NCBI GenBank assembly: GCA_028023455.1
Contig: JAQFVV010006199.1
Coordinates: forward strand, 1,118,001-1,182,000
Direction of reading: 5' to 3'
DNA: 64,000 nt
From: Epiperipatus broadwayi
Taxonomy: Eukaryota > Onychophora > Udeonychophora > Euonychophora > Peripatidae
Shown here piece by piece: positions 47,800 to 60,383 of this stretch (its first letter is position 1; each line of letters opens with the position of its first letter). Made by a program: the position numbers and the translations under genes. The notes beneath the pieces were generated by a model, which worked only from the letters and a program-made list of their open reading frames with translations, searched no databases and had not been told where the DNA came from.

Positions 47800-50073
47800 A
47801 GAATTATTATATATTATCTCAAATACTGAATGTTTGTGTATTAATAAATGCAAAATTACATATATGTGCATGAGAATATCTAATCACTTCTCACTAATGA
47901 TTTAACTAAGAGTAAAACTCCATTCTGAAAAAATATAGCATAAAAAAATACATAATTGAAAATAAAATAATTTGACATAGATTTAACTAAAAGAAACATA
48001 AGTTTAAAAATAAGATTTCACATAAGTGAAATCTCAAATTTGGCTTTATTTTAGCTTAATTTAAAAAGGGAACTAAAGTAAAATTAGCTTAAGGTTGTTT
48101 GATTTAGTTCAATATAGCTTTAACTTACTTCATGAGAATTATTAATAAAAGCAAATATTATCATTAAGCTAAAATAAGTAAAATAATTTGGAAATCTAAT
48201 TATCATTTTAAAATAAATCATTTAGAATTATACATAATAAATTAGTTATGATAAATAATTTAGAATCAATTGATTACTTCAAGTCAAAACTAAATCGGTT
48301 TCAATAACTCAGAATAAGACAAATAAGTTGAAATTAAATCAATCAGAAATAGATCAGTAAATCAATCAATCAATAAATAAATAAATCAGGCAAGATTTGG
48401 GTTTTAAATAAAGAAAATAAAAAGTACATTTAACTGGTAAGTTTAGAATACATTATTATTTTGGTCATAATTAGTAGATTTAGCTAGCTTTTAGGAATTA
48501 ACAAATTTTAGTTGAAAAGTTAACTTTAAGTTGAGGTAGGTTTGTTGCCACAATCTTTTCTCTAATGGCAAGTCAGCTTCTTGTTGAGGGATTCTTTTAG
48601 ATAGTATTGGCTTCTACTTCACCGCTCTCCACATATGGTAGACCATCACGGGGTCTAGAAAGCAAGGGAATTGCCATTCTAGCCCACTATCACCATCATT
48701 ACCAATTTAAAAACATATTGAAGTGAATAATTAAGAATAAAATTCTGATCTCCTAAAGTTGGCTGAAGCAACTTATATACCAGTTTACTCCCCTCTCCCT
48801 GTCATAGTAGTTTTAGATCTGTTTTTTCATTACCTCGCTGCATTCTAAGAAATCGTGAAATCCCACTGTGATTGATTTTTCTACAGGTGGATTTTTCCTT
48901 TGGTTAACCACATTTTTTTCTTCAGTTGACCAGGATAATTTATTCATACTTTATTTTAAAATCTATTTTTACTCTTAAATTTGTAACTAGGTCATAATAC
49001 AGCGAGAAAGATTAAATTTATGAAGTCATCTTTTTTTTAGAAAAACAAATCCAAAGATGAAAAACATTTTGTTATATATTCTAATTCAATTATATAATTT
49101 AGCGATATATGCAGAAATATAATAATTTCAAATATTACTTTTAGAATAAATATTCTAAATAAAGAAATTTCTGATGTTTTAATTCTTTTAGTATTATTCT
49201 TTCCTGCATATATATAATTTATTGTTACACGTATAAAGCATTTTCCATTTATTTTACTACTAGAAATATATACATGTGTATTTACTGATTTTTATACTTA
49301 TACATACATTTCTTTTTCTGTATGTTAAATATAAACACACATACATGACTAGTACATTTAGGTTTAAAATTAACATGATTTTAGTACAATATTAACATAA
49401 TATGATTATAATATGCGAGTATTTGGGTATAGGTACACAAAATAAACACTACTATAGTATATAGTAGGTGAAACAGTAGGATAGACAGATCTGACTGTTT
49501 CAATATGATGATATGCTTTGCCGATTTATCCATATATCATTTTCATTATGAATATACCTAGGTTTTGGTTTAATTATACAAGTCGTCAATTAGGTGATGA
49601 ATAGAATATTATAAAGATGTACCATGCCATAGACAATAATAAAATCCTAGATTTACTAAATGATAATTTAAAAAAAAAAAAAAAAGAAATCATGCTACTT
49701 ATTTAGAAAAAACAACTACAGTAATTATTAATAAATCACAAATTGAAAAAGATATAAAAAATAAAATTATTCCTCATTAAAAATCTTGTGTCTGCCCAAA
49801 ATTATATGGATACCCAAACAATATTAAAGCAGATACCCTTTTGACAAATAGTAAGTGCAGTAGAATCTCTCACTCACCTTTTAGCTAGATATTTATCTGA
49901 TTTTATAAAACCTACAATTCCATTTATTATATCATATATAAAAACTAAAGTTCTCATTAGCTTCGATGTTGTTTCTTTGTTTACAAATGTTTTAATTGAT
50001 TGAAAGCTTTAAATGTAATTTCTCAACACTACAGTTTTCTGACCATTTTATTTCTTTAGTCATACATTGACTT
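47800..50073. other. AT-rich stretch before the long-LTR element
   Basis: No gene. A patch at 48,530-48,920 is less AT-rich (CCACATATGGTAGACCATCA, CGGGGTCTAGAAAGC), which suggests an old element that I cannot identify; it has no convincing tRNA-type A or B box. A run of 16 A at about 49,670-49,685. Confidence 0.45.
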
Positions 50074-51455
50074 TGTTACCCCCATGCTTCTAGTTTAAAC
50101 CCCTACCTAGGATTCCCACCTAATTAACATCCTTGATGTCTTCCAGCTTCCTTCTTTCTATAGTGTGTCCTAACTCAGGGTACAGACAGAAACTTTCTCA
50201 GAATATTCAACAAATACTTAAATCTAGGTTATTAGCTTACAGTTCCAAGGTATAGAAACATACACTTTTAATTAATCATGATCATAATAGTTTATTATAA
50301 TATTGAATGGAATGAATAGGTGGCATACAAGTTAATTTATAAATGAACTATTTCACTGGTCCTTAGATTATTATGGATTGAAATATTGGCGGTTTACATG
50401 TTGGTGTGTGTCTAAAGTACATGATAATTAGTTGAATAAATAACAATGATCAATCTTAATAAACAACCATCAGTCATTATGTCTTTTGAAATACTAATTA
50501 ATTAAAAGGAATTATGATAAGGCCATTGTGCATGGATTCAATTCTACAACCATCTGGGGATACATACATATGGGCGAAAGTCAAAACAAAAGAGATTTAA
50601 ATATTGCAGTTCTGCTGTCATTGTAATTGTCATTCATGATCATAGTATATAAAAATAAGATTTAAGATTGGCTTGGGAATCCAGTGGTATGGTTCACTGC
50701 TGAAATGTTGGATGTTCCTGGCCACAGAGGTGTATCTGATTCTGACTATGAGTGCATTCCAATGGAGAAAGTGAAAATATGTTAAATCTAGGATTTGGGG
50801 TTGCAAGAGTCTTTGGCTTCTGCAGCTAGACAGGCACTAATCTTTGGATTAGGGGCCCAGTCATGCAGCATCTTTTTTGCCCTTACACAGTTTGACTACT
50901 GATACATGAACCATACAAAAATACCTAGGAATGAGGTTATAATGTGATATTGAACAAAGACAGTAAAACTAGAGAGCAGGAAATGCAAAATGGTCAGTGT
51001 AACAGTAATAATTATATAAACCTTTCACCCACACACCTATGTTTTATTCATCCATTTTATCCATTAAAGTTTGCCTGGACAAATACAAAAATAATTGGAT
51101 GAAATTCAGAAGCCTGCTCACAACTTATATAATCAAAATAAATCTTAAGTTAAAATCTTCCAATATAGGAATGTGGGAAGTTTATTATCACTCATAAATG
51201 TGACTGATAGCTTGCAGCTTGTGCTTACATTGTATATATGCAATAAGTGATTCATCTTACATTTATAGAGTATACAGGTATTGCTATAGAGACATTTATA
51301 CATAATGTTATGATATTGCCTCTGTGTGATAGACTCTGGATATAATAATAATGAGAATTATTTATAAATACAAATTTTTAATATAAATTAGATTATCACT
51401 ATCCTACCATGTGAGGTGAGGTTTTGGCATAAATACATTTGCATATATATATATA
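50074..51455 (-). repeat. 3' LTR, first part (left of insertion)
   Basis: This aligns with 58,696-60,215 with few gaps. Shared blocks include CTAATTAACAT, AACAAATACTTAAATCTAGG, TAGGTGGCATACAAGTTAAT, CATTCCAATGGAGAA, ATGATATTGCCTC and AGGTTTTGGCAT. The right copy has about 100 bp extra near 58,865-58,970. The segment ends in (AT)n where the insertion begins. Confidence 0.85.
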
Positions 51456-54400
51456 TTATAAGGATCACTATAAATCTCATTCCTATCCTTACCATTAAAT
51501 GCATTTGAACATAAATATATACATGGATGTGTTGATTTATAAAATTAACACATCTATTAAACAGTTCGAATTGATGATATATAACGGTATGAATAAAAAT
51601 TATATTGTAGTTTAATGAACTGGAAATGCTTGAAACAAAATCTTAAATTTTGTTATTAAATTTAATTTTATTAATATTTTAAATAACAAATTTGACAGAA
51701 CAATTGAGAAAGTTCTATAAAGAATAAAACTAAAAAAAAAACAGATTTTATAACTTAGTATTGTAATGCTAAGGGGAGAGAAAAATTTGATGAGTACAAT
51801 GTAACCATAACAACAATAACAACTATTTTTTTCTTTTGTTTGTTATCTAATGGCTGGAAAGTTAAAAAACATATAGAGAAAGTTATATGCAAGATTTTTT
51901 TTTATATTCGTTAATGACAGCAATTCTGATAATTTGACTGTCATATGTTGGTAAAATGTTTTCAGCATTTTAAAGAAAGAACAAAGATGCATGGAACTGT
52001 AAGTTTTTTTTTGATTTGATCTATATATGTAAAAAAAAAAAAACTGAAACGAAGGAATATCACTATACATCCATTGGGATTGAACTTTTGTATAAACTAT
52101 CAAAATTAAAAAAAAATAAACAAATTATAATCTGTTGATTAAAGCATAATAAGAACCAAGATTCTTTTATTTTATTGATAATTATATTGAACTATTTGCT
52201 ATGAAAAATATGTAATAAAATATTCATTCACATAATCAAGCGTGTGATAATTCTAGAACTGTTGGAAGTTTTAAATTTAATAACGTTTAACATCAAAAGA
52301 AAAAAATTGACTTTAATCGTGTTTTGTTTATTATAGCTAAAACGTTTCTACTGCTGATATAAGGAAAGAATTTTATGTATATATATACTAACGGAAAAAT
52401 GATGCAGGTGTGCTAAAAGTCGTGAAAGGTCAAGCCAACTCAGATGGGTTTTGAAGAGGGCGAGGAACACGATCCATAGGTGTGAATTCTCACCATCACA
52501 CATATATATATATAATGGCAACCATATATTATGTGAAGTTGTATAGATCAATGATGAAAGTGGCCAAATCAAAGTTTATCCAAACTACTTGATCAACTTG
52601 TGGGAGTTGGATAGATCATAGAAGACACTACTTTGGATAATGAAGTAAATAAAAGATGCTGAAAATTCTCAATCTACCATGAATTTTTCCATTTAAAGAA
52701 GATGCTCATGCTTGATCAAGATGTTTACTAAATCGTTCATAATTTTATGTTGATATGTAACTGTTTGTTCGTTATGGTTAACATACTGATGCTATAAAAT
52801 TTTAAGGTTTTCCTTCTTCATTTATGTATTTTTTTTTTACTTCCACATTGGATTTTTTGAGCTGGAAGTACCAAAGAATTTAGATGTATGCATTTCATGA
52901 TATAAAATGTATTTTTTTGAAATAAAAAAAAATATAAATGGTTCTGTTAAAAAAAAAAAGAAGGACTAGACTATGATGAAATGAACATAAATGAAGGTAA
53001 GACTTATTTTTGACTCATTAACAACATAACATTTAGTAAAAAAAATTAATTATTAATAAAATCTATATTACTCTTTATTAACAATACACATACTAACAAT
53101 TACTTATAAATCAATTGATGGCAATTCCAGTTCTCATGATTTATAATAGTCACATACGAACCCATTAATTCGATTATATGTATAAAATAATAATTTGTAT
53201 ATTTATATGATGATACCTTTTTAAAAATAAATAAATAAATAACAAACAATGTCATTTGTTTAGATTGGTATTAAAGATCATAATTTTTTTTTTTAATATG
53301 ATGGCATGAAAGGTAGAGACCTATGTATACCAAGAATGACCTATAATTGATGATATTATTTTATGTATTTTTCCTTTTTTGTGTTATTATTTTAATGAGA
53401 TTGAGTGGAAGTGTAGGAATCATATTTATGGTGTTTTAAAATGTATATTTATATATTAAAATGTGTTATGTTAAGATAAAATAAATTTGTTGATTTTAAT
53501 TGATCTTGCATCAAGGATTATCTATAATTTGTTGAGAGTACATCATTGAATTCACGTATCTCTTGATGTCGAAATATATATGTAATATGTATCCAATAGG
53601 TGTACTATATAAACCATAACATCAAGTCATTGCCCACATTGGCTAGATATATTCTTATAATTTATACCTGAACAGAGTAATTACTCAGATTATGACTGAG
53701 TTTGAATTCTAGGGAATCTAATGGATTGACATGAAAATTGGGTGGATCCTGTTCATATTGCCAAATGAATGGGGGTTGAATGATAGTAAAGATCCATCTT
53801 GGTTGTAGTGTTATTGGATCTTTCCAGTTTTCCGTGGACGGCCGGATTCTTGTTTCAGTAAATGTAATGGGATGGATTTAGGTGAATGGTTAGAGATGGG
53901 TCGACGGTCCGTTACATTTTTGGAGCTTAGTTTCAATTTAGAATTACATTGATGGTGTTAAATTGTAGAGTAGTAATTTTATCCATATTTGGAAAATTTG
54001 TGTTGTAGAAAATCTAGGATTTTGAAGGTTAGATTGGATATTTGATTGTTGGAGTTTGGTTGGTTCTATTGCAAGTGTTGATGATGGATGGGGAATTCTT
54101 GTCATTGTCTTGAGGATGTGATGTATTCATGTCACTCATGACTGATTGATCTTATTCACTGCTCCAGCCCAAATTATGTTATTAGTTATTAGTTATCATG
54201 AAGCAGTTAACAGTAATCCTGCCATGATTTTGCCTCTGAGACTCCAAAGAGAGCAAGGCAATATTTCTTTTGATATATGTATAATATTAGCCTCTAAGAC
54301 TCCCAAAGATGAGCAAGGTAATATATTTTAAATAGCAGCCCCTAAGACTTGGATGTAAGCAGGGCAATGCAATTGTGTTTGCAGAAAACTATTATGGGTT

Positions 54401-54785
54401 GCAGTAGCTTAGAGAGATTGAAATGTGATGATTATCTGAGTGTTCATGGAACATTGTATACTTTAAGAGCAGTGATTGGATTCTTTTATCTATCTCAAAA
54501 TTGTGAAATGCTAATCATTCTTTTGGCTGTCAGTATTTGTCAGATCTTTAGAGGAATGGATGAGTATATAACCTAAATATATAGCTTATTCTTCAAGGAC
54601 TGTTGATAGTACATCGTTGGTCCATTACATTTTTTTTCTTGATGCCTACGTTTAAGGCCTTCTTTCATCGATTTATTTTCCATTATGATTTTCATCATTT
54701 ATTCATATTCCATTGCATTTTGATACCACAATGCGGTCGGCTATCTGTTTGTCTATTTGTCGGTCCATTACAATATATATATATA
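51456..54785. mobile_element. About 3.3-kb insertion inside the 3' LTR
   Basis: Sequence absent from the other LTR, bounded on both sides by (TA)n. The right edge reads GGTCCATTACAATATATATA, the same ending as the array at 29.5 kb. Inside are mostly AT-rich DNA; a GC-richer half at 53,500-54,600; three degenerate units around GCCTCTGAGACTCCAAAGA, GCCTCTAAGACTCCCAAAGA and GCCCCTAAGACTTGG at 54,228-54,375; and four CCATTAC-type cores at 54,619-54,772. No transposase or polymerase is recognised. The mirror possibility is that the other LTR lost this piece. Confidence 0.6.
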
Positions 54786-54796
54786 TATATATATAT
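54619..54796 (+). repeat. CCATTAC-type repeat array with (AT)n end
   Basis: Cores at about 54,619 (GGTCCATTACATTTT), 54,679 (TTCCATTATGATTTT), 54,708 (TTCCATTGCATTTTG) and 54,762 (GGTCCATTACAATATAT). Intervening text such as ACCACAATGCGGTCGGC resembles the CACCATAA..GTTGGTC spacer of the 29.5-kb array. Confidence 0.6.
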
Positions 54797-56334
54797 TGTT
54801 AAACATATAAATTTGAATATACTGATCATTAGATTAATTATTTATGTTAGATATAAACAGATCTTTAGATTAATCATTACATTTACGTATAGATATTTTT
54901 TGAATCACAAATTTGAGTATAAATTCATTTTTAACATAATCTTAATAGACACACATGGTTTCTAAATTGTACATATTTAGTTGAACTCTAAACACTTACC
55001 ATCCTTCAGTAACAGTAATGATAACTTCTCAGAATTGTAATAATGAAATTCTAATTGACATGATATATAAACAGATCTTTAGATTAATCATTACATTTAC
55101 GTATAGATATTTTTTGAAACACAAATTTGAGTATAAATTCATCTTTAACATAATCTTAATAGACACACATGGTTTCTAAATTGTACATATTTAGTTGAAT
55201 TCTAAACACTTACCATCCTTCAGTAACAATAATGATAACTTCTCAGAATTGTAATAATGAAATTCTAATTGACATGATGGGAGGTATACAAATAAGAAAA
55301 AAAAAACCTGTTGATGGTTTTATTTTAATGGTTTTAAAGTTCTAAGGCTGGTTGACTTCTAACTCTAATTGTCCCTGGTCAACTTCTAATTCTAATTGTC
55401 CCAGAAGAATGCTAAGAGTTGGGAGTGTTAACAATTCTATCTTTAAATTTAGTCCCTCCACCACTCAAAATGACATAATAAAAATAAAATTAAAAAAAAA
55501 GCAAATTAACTATTGCTGCATCAGATATTTAACCAGTAAAATCTCAACATACAAAACCTTAATAATAGTTAATAAGTTAAATGATTCTTTGTTAGCTGAC
55601 TCATGAATGACTTCTTGAATGTAAAGACCAGTAAAGTTGTAATAGATCTTGGTATCGGGATGGAACTTCTCAGATGCCCACTTCACTAGATGACCATGGC
55701 AAAGCTGACACCCATCTATTTATGCATGATTGTAGGTATAGTACAGTAAGAATTTTTCTTTCTTCAAACACTTTTACAACTTTATTTACCTTATATTTTA
55801 TATTTATCCTTTTTCTTAACAATGCCCCATTTCCTACTTTTGTTCTCCACCTGGGGCGGTATCTTGTGAGTTTTCTTAATGGCTTTCAATCTAATTTCTC
55901 TAAATTTCTAAATTTGCTTTCGCAGTTCTTTGTGCTGCTCCATAGGTTTTCTTATCTTTGTTTCTGTTTCTTATTTTATATCTTAAAACATCTGTAGTCA
56001 TTCAAATGTACCAAAATGTAACTCTTTCAATTGATTATTATACTAGTTTAGGAAATAAAACAGCCCCAACTTTTGTAATAGTTTTCTTCCATTAGCTGGC
56101 CTATCTCCCATTGTATAAAATACATTCCACTCCTATTACTTAATTGATCATGCTCTTTTTTTAAATAAAATATTTTCTTCTTAAACTTAAAATGTGGCAT
56201 GATTTAAATAATTTTTCACTTGAAAGATTTCAGAATTGTACACTCACACATGCGCAGGTATTAGTGTGTGAATATATATAGAAATATACAACATAAGCTG
56301 GGAGATAGTTCTAGATTTGAATAAACATGAAGCA
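54786..56334 (-). repeat. 3' LTR, second part (right of insertion)
   Basis: This aligns with 60,216-61,626: AAATTTGAATATACTGATC, AATAGACACACATGGTTTCT, TTACCATCCTTCAGTAACA, GAATGCTAAGAGTTGGGAG, TTCTTTGTTAGCTGACTCAT, TATGCATGATTGTAGGTA and GCTGGGAGATAGTT. It contains a tandem 214-bp duplication not shared by the other LTR. It ends GAAGCA. Confidence 0.85.
54851..55278 (+). repeat. 214-bp tandem duplication within the LTR
   Basis: Units 54,851-55,064 and 55,065-55,278 differ at only a handful of positions, for example TTTTTGAATCAC against TTTTTGAAACAC. The right LTR carries one unit, so the duplication arose after the LTRs separated. Confidence 0.9.
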
Positions 56335-56800
56335 TGCATACCTACTTGCACTGCTTCATATCCACCCCATTAGCATACAAAAGAAAACAGTAGATGAGTG
56401 ATTGTTGAAATTTTTTAGTTGGCATGTGAGTGTTTGGAGTTAGTTTATCATTATGTTAATCTTAACTTCTGCTACCCAATTTTTTTCCATATTTCATAAT
56501 CTATCTTTTAACTATCTCTAGGGTAGGTTTCTCCATGTTGTCTTGAGTCCAGATTCAACTAATTGTAGAATCAATACCTCCATAGGTCCTTTACTTTGTT
56601 AACAAGTGGTCTCCTCCTGGGTCATAGGGTTTTCTGTGATAACACTTTTCCCCTGTGTATATGGACCTGTGATAACACTTTTCTCCTGTATGTGGACCTC
56701 CATGTACTAGGGTTCCTCTTTGATTTCCTTCTTTAAAATAGTGTGAGTTTATCAATCTCCTTTTTATTCTTTGTTTGGGACTATGCATTGTTCATTTTCT
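56335..56800 (-). other. 3' end of the internal region, before the 3' LTR
   Basis: A 65-codon minus-strand frame (56,788-56,591) ends the coding part and contains YTGEKCYHR twice. About 250 bp of non-coding DNA follow, then AATGGGGTGG (about 56,372-56,363), a possible but poor polypurine tract lying about 30 bp from the LTR edge. ATGAAGCA (56,327-56,334) and TGCTTCAT form an inverted repeat across the LTR boundary. Confidence 0.4.
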
Positions 56801-56919
56801 CAACATCACTTACTACCTGTTCGAATTGCCAAGCTCTTAGAGTATTGGTAACTTCATCCTCGTGACACATTGCCATTGTTCTCCTCTGTCTATGGTTGAC
56901 TTCCATGGCATTAGTATCA

Positions 56920-57700
56920 TTTTCTATGGTATTAGTACCATTTTAAAAGCATTTGACCCTTGATCTCCAACATATGGTTGCGCATCTGTTTGTTTTTTAT
57001 ACTTTTCCATTTCCTCTGTTATTACAGGGCTTACATCTTGATTTTTACAGTATGGCTGCATTTCTTTATGCTCTTTGACATTTATTATGGGCCTGTTTGT
57101 CATTATGGGATTCAAATTTTGCCCATCTGATGTGATGGTATTTCTTTGTGATCTTTGTATGTGATAGGTATAACTGTTATTAGGGGGTTCAAGTCTTGAT
57201 CACTGACATATGACTGCACTTCTCTTTGATCTTCATTATGCCTGGTCATCCCCATTATCACTAATAGCTCTATGGTGACCAGGTTTGAATATTGATCATC
57301 AACATACAGGTGTGGTTTTTTCCTATCTTTCCCAACAGTAGCAATCTCTATTATCATTGGTATATCTGTTATTGATGGGTTTGAATCTAGACAGCCAATA
57401 TGCAGTGATGCTTCTTCTTGGTCCTTCTCCTTCCTGGTGTCACTGTTATTGGTAACTGTTGTCATGGGGTATAAATCTTGACTGCCAATGAATGGTTGCA
57501 CCTTCCTTGTGTCTTCATCATTCTTCATTGTCTCTTCATCATTATTGATTGTCTCCTGCATCATTGGTATATCAGTAATTCTTGATTGTCTCCTGCATCA
57601 TTGGTATATCAGTAGTTAATGGATTTTAAACTTGGTTACCAATTTGCCATTGCACTTCTTGCTTTTGTAAAGGAATTTGATACTGTTTCTGTTTTGTCAT
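56920..57700 (-). pseudogene. C-terminal gag region built of about eight 26-33-residue repeats
   Basis: Downstream of the capsid-like domain the minus strand encodes degenerate protein repeats: EVQWQIGNQV.NPLTTDIPM, KVQPFIGSQDLYPMTTV, EASLHIGCLDSNPSITDIPM, KPHLYVDDQYSNLVTI, EVQSYVSDQDLNPLITVIPI, EIPSHQMGKI.NPIMTNRPI, EMQPYCKNQDVSPVITE and DAQPYVGDQGSN. The pattern is (E)VQPYVGDQDSNPxxTxIPI followed by a charged spacer rich in Asp, His, Lys and Glu. Two pieces remain open for 150 and 63 codons. The function is unknown; repeat tails of this kind in gag often serve RNA or protein binding. I know of no named family. Confidence 0.65.
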
Positions 57701-57804
57701 AGGAATATTCCTGTTCTTGTCTCCTGCATTATATGCAGGATTGTGATTTGGGACCCCAAAATCTATTTGACATTTGGTACTGTTGAAATGTATGCAGCTA
57801 ATAT

Positions 57805-58136
57805 CTATCACCATCCCACCAATATTCTGGCATTTTATCCAGCTATCTTCTGGCTATTATTACCTTTTGTATCTCATTATATTCATACCAGCAGAAAGTT
57901 TCTTTTAAACTCTCCAAATGTTCAATCGGGTTTTCCCCCAGGTATCCCCAAAACCTTACTATTTTCAGAGGTTGGTTGACCTCCCAGTCTTCTTCACTGT
58001 CACTGTACTCTATTGTTGGCATTTATGACAAATTTCCTGAATTGATCTTCTCCTCTCAGCCATCCTCCTTAATGCCATGTTTTGTCCTTGTACTGTGATT
58101 ATTCTGGGAAAAAAATTCATCCCTACTCATTATTTT
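57805..58136 (-). pseudogene. Capsid-like gag domain of the long-LTR element
   Basis: The frame starts near ATGAGTAGGGATGAATTT (58,136), with an acidic lead-in SDSEEDWEV (about 58,005-57,975). The domain reads VRFWGYLGENPIEHLESLKE (57,968-57,905), TFCWYEYNEIQKVIIARR, then LDKMPEYWWD ending at about 57,815. This is the 'F.G..GE.P.EFL..LE..F..Y...E..KV..A...L.G.A..WW' pattern of Ty3-type capsids, here with one in-frame stop after IIARR. It would assemble the particle that packages element RNA. The WWD and GENPIEHL motifs are well preserved although the frame is broken. Confidence 0.7.
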
Positions 58137-58695
58137 TCTAATTTTATGTCTACTGTCATTTATATTTATACATAATCTTTCTTCATGTGCATTCTGGTAC
58201 AACCACTCATCTCATCTGTAAAAAAATAAATAAAGGTTATTTACAATATGGTGATTGTTTTTATTTGTGCCCCATTTCCCACATACATGGTCTTAACTCA
58301 CCAACCACACCTTACATTCTTATTACACATTGGTGGAATCAAAGATTTTCTTTGAACTCACTCAAGGTTTTGATGCAGACTCTTACAAGTTTTACAGCAA
58401 TTTTGTAAGTCTCAGGAGTTATGCCTATCACCCCAAATTTTTCACAAACATGTTAAAGTTAGACATACATAACTACATAATGAAAATCAAGTCTATATAC
58501 AAAATAAAATTTTCTAACCTAAAACAAAATCTTACTTTTCTAGTTAGTTTTTGGGTCTTTCTCCCAAGTCATCTGAAGATGGTTCATAGCCTTACATGCC
58601 ATGTTGTGTAAAAAAAACCTCTGTAATGGTCAAGATTATATAATCAATCAGCAAGATCGAAAGGTCAAGCAGAGACACTCAACCAGCTGACACAG
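58137..58695 (-). other. Leader between 5' LTR and gag
   Basis: The minus strand has no tRNA-like primer site directly after the LTR; TGGTTGAGTGTCTCTG, about 12 bp in, is the only TGG-starting candidate. A good splice acceptor (TTTATTTTTTTACAG, near 58,222) lies about 85 bp upstream of the gag start, with a possible donor (AAAGTAAGA) near 58,530, so the leader may contain an intron. Confidence 0.35.
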
Positions 58696-60335
58696 GGTTA
58701 TTGCCATGCTCCTAGTTTAAAGCTACCTAAGTTTCCTAGCCTCAGACACCTAATTAACATTATTGATGTCACCAAGCTTTCTTTTTTCTACAGCATATCC
58801 TAGCTCAGGGTAAAAACAAACTCTCAGGGTTCTTCTCATAACTTAGGCTCAGTGCACTTTATCCCTCTAACTCTACTCAAACATATTATCAAATCAGTTT
58901 TATTACTAGATTGATGGATTACATGGGATTTTCACTACCCATTGTTCAAAACTGAGATGGCTCAAAGCAATATTCAACAAATACTTAAATCTAGGTTATT
59001 AGCTATGGTTCCAGGGTATAGAAACGTAGACTTAATTAATCATGACAATAATAATTTATAAGAATATTGAATGGAATAAATAGGTGGCATACAAGTTAAT
59101 TTATAAATGAATGATTACACTGGTGGCCCTTACATTATTATGGATTGAAGTCCTGGTGGTTTACATATTTGTGTGTGCCTAAAGTACATGATAATTAATT
59201 GAATAAGTACCAATGATCAATCTTAATAAACAACTATCAGTTATTTTGGCTTTTGAAATACTAATTAATTAAAAGAGATTATGATATGGTCATTGTGCAT
59301 GGGTTTGATTCACCAGCCATCTGGGGATATATTCACATGGACAAAGGTCAAAACAAAAGAGTGATCTCAATATTGCAGTTCTGCTTTCATTATTGCCATT
59401 CATGGTGATAGTATATATAAATAAGATTTGAGATAGGCTCAGCAATCCAGTGGTATGGTTCATTGCTGTAAAGTGAATGTCCCTGGCTGCAGACAGGTAT
59501 CTGCTTCTGACCATGAGTGCATTCCAATGGAGAAGGAAAAGATGTACTAAATCTAGGATTTGTGGTTGCAGAAGTCTCCGGCTCATTTTGGATCTAGACC
59601 GGAGCTAATCTATGAATTAGGAGCCCAGCACATGGTGTCTGGTCTGCCTTTATGCAGTTTGGCTGCATGATGTATAAACCATACAAGATATGCCTAGGAA
59701 TAAGACTATAATATGATATTGAACCAATACAGCAAAACTAGAGAGCAAGAACGCAAAATAACCAGTATAATAATTATATAAACCTTCCACCCACACACAT
59801 ATATTATTAATTTATTTTATTAATTAAAGTTTCTCTGGACAAGTATAAAAATACTTTGATGAAATTCAGAACTCACTCACAACTATTATAATCAAAATAA
59901 GTCTTAAGTTAAAATCTTAATATTATAATATAGGAATGTGGGGGGTTATTATCACTCATAATATGACTGATAGCTTGTGGCTTGTGCTTATGTTACCAAT
60001 ATACAATGTTTCATCTTACATATGTTGAATATACAGGTAATGCTATACAAATATTTATATATAATGTTATGATATTGCCTCCGCATGATAGACTCTGGAC
60101 ATAATAATAATGGGAATTATTAAATTTATTTTATTCATAAACACAAATTAAGGATACAAATTAGATCATCACATTCCTACCACACAAGATAAGGTTTTGG
60201 CATTAGTACATTTATATATATTCTTAAACGTATAAATTTGAATATACTGATCTTTAGATTAATTATTCACATTTACCTATATATTTTCTTAAATATATAA
60301 ATTTGGATATAAATGGATCTTTAGATTAATCATTT

Positions 60336-60383
<48 letters not shown>

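Noticed and set aside
48530-48920. tRNA-derived SINE
   Set aside because: Less AT-rich than its flanks, but no acceptable A box or B box pair and no second copy in the window.
54603-54965. 120-codon plus-strand frame
   Set aside because: It crosses the (AT)n boundary between the insertion and the LTR and encodes an IYIYI run; a composition artefact.
55674-55997. 107-codon plus-strand frame in the left LTR
   Set aside because: The corresponding frame in the right LTR is shortened and shifted, and the peptide is low-complexity Phe/Leu-rich.
56591-56788. YTGEKCYHR repeated in a minus-strand frame, like C2H2 zinc-finger linkers
   Set aside because: Only the linker-like words are present; the Cys-x2-4-Cys and His-x3-5-His ligands of a zinc finger are missing. 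It is probably a short duplication within the gag tail.
59290-59586. 98-codon open frame in the right LTR
   Set aside because: The matching sequence in the left LTR is broken by stops and frameshifts, and no domain is recognisable.
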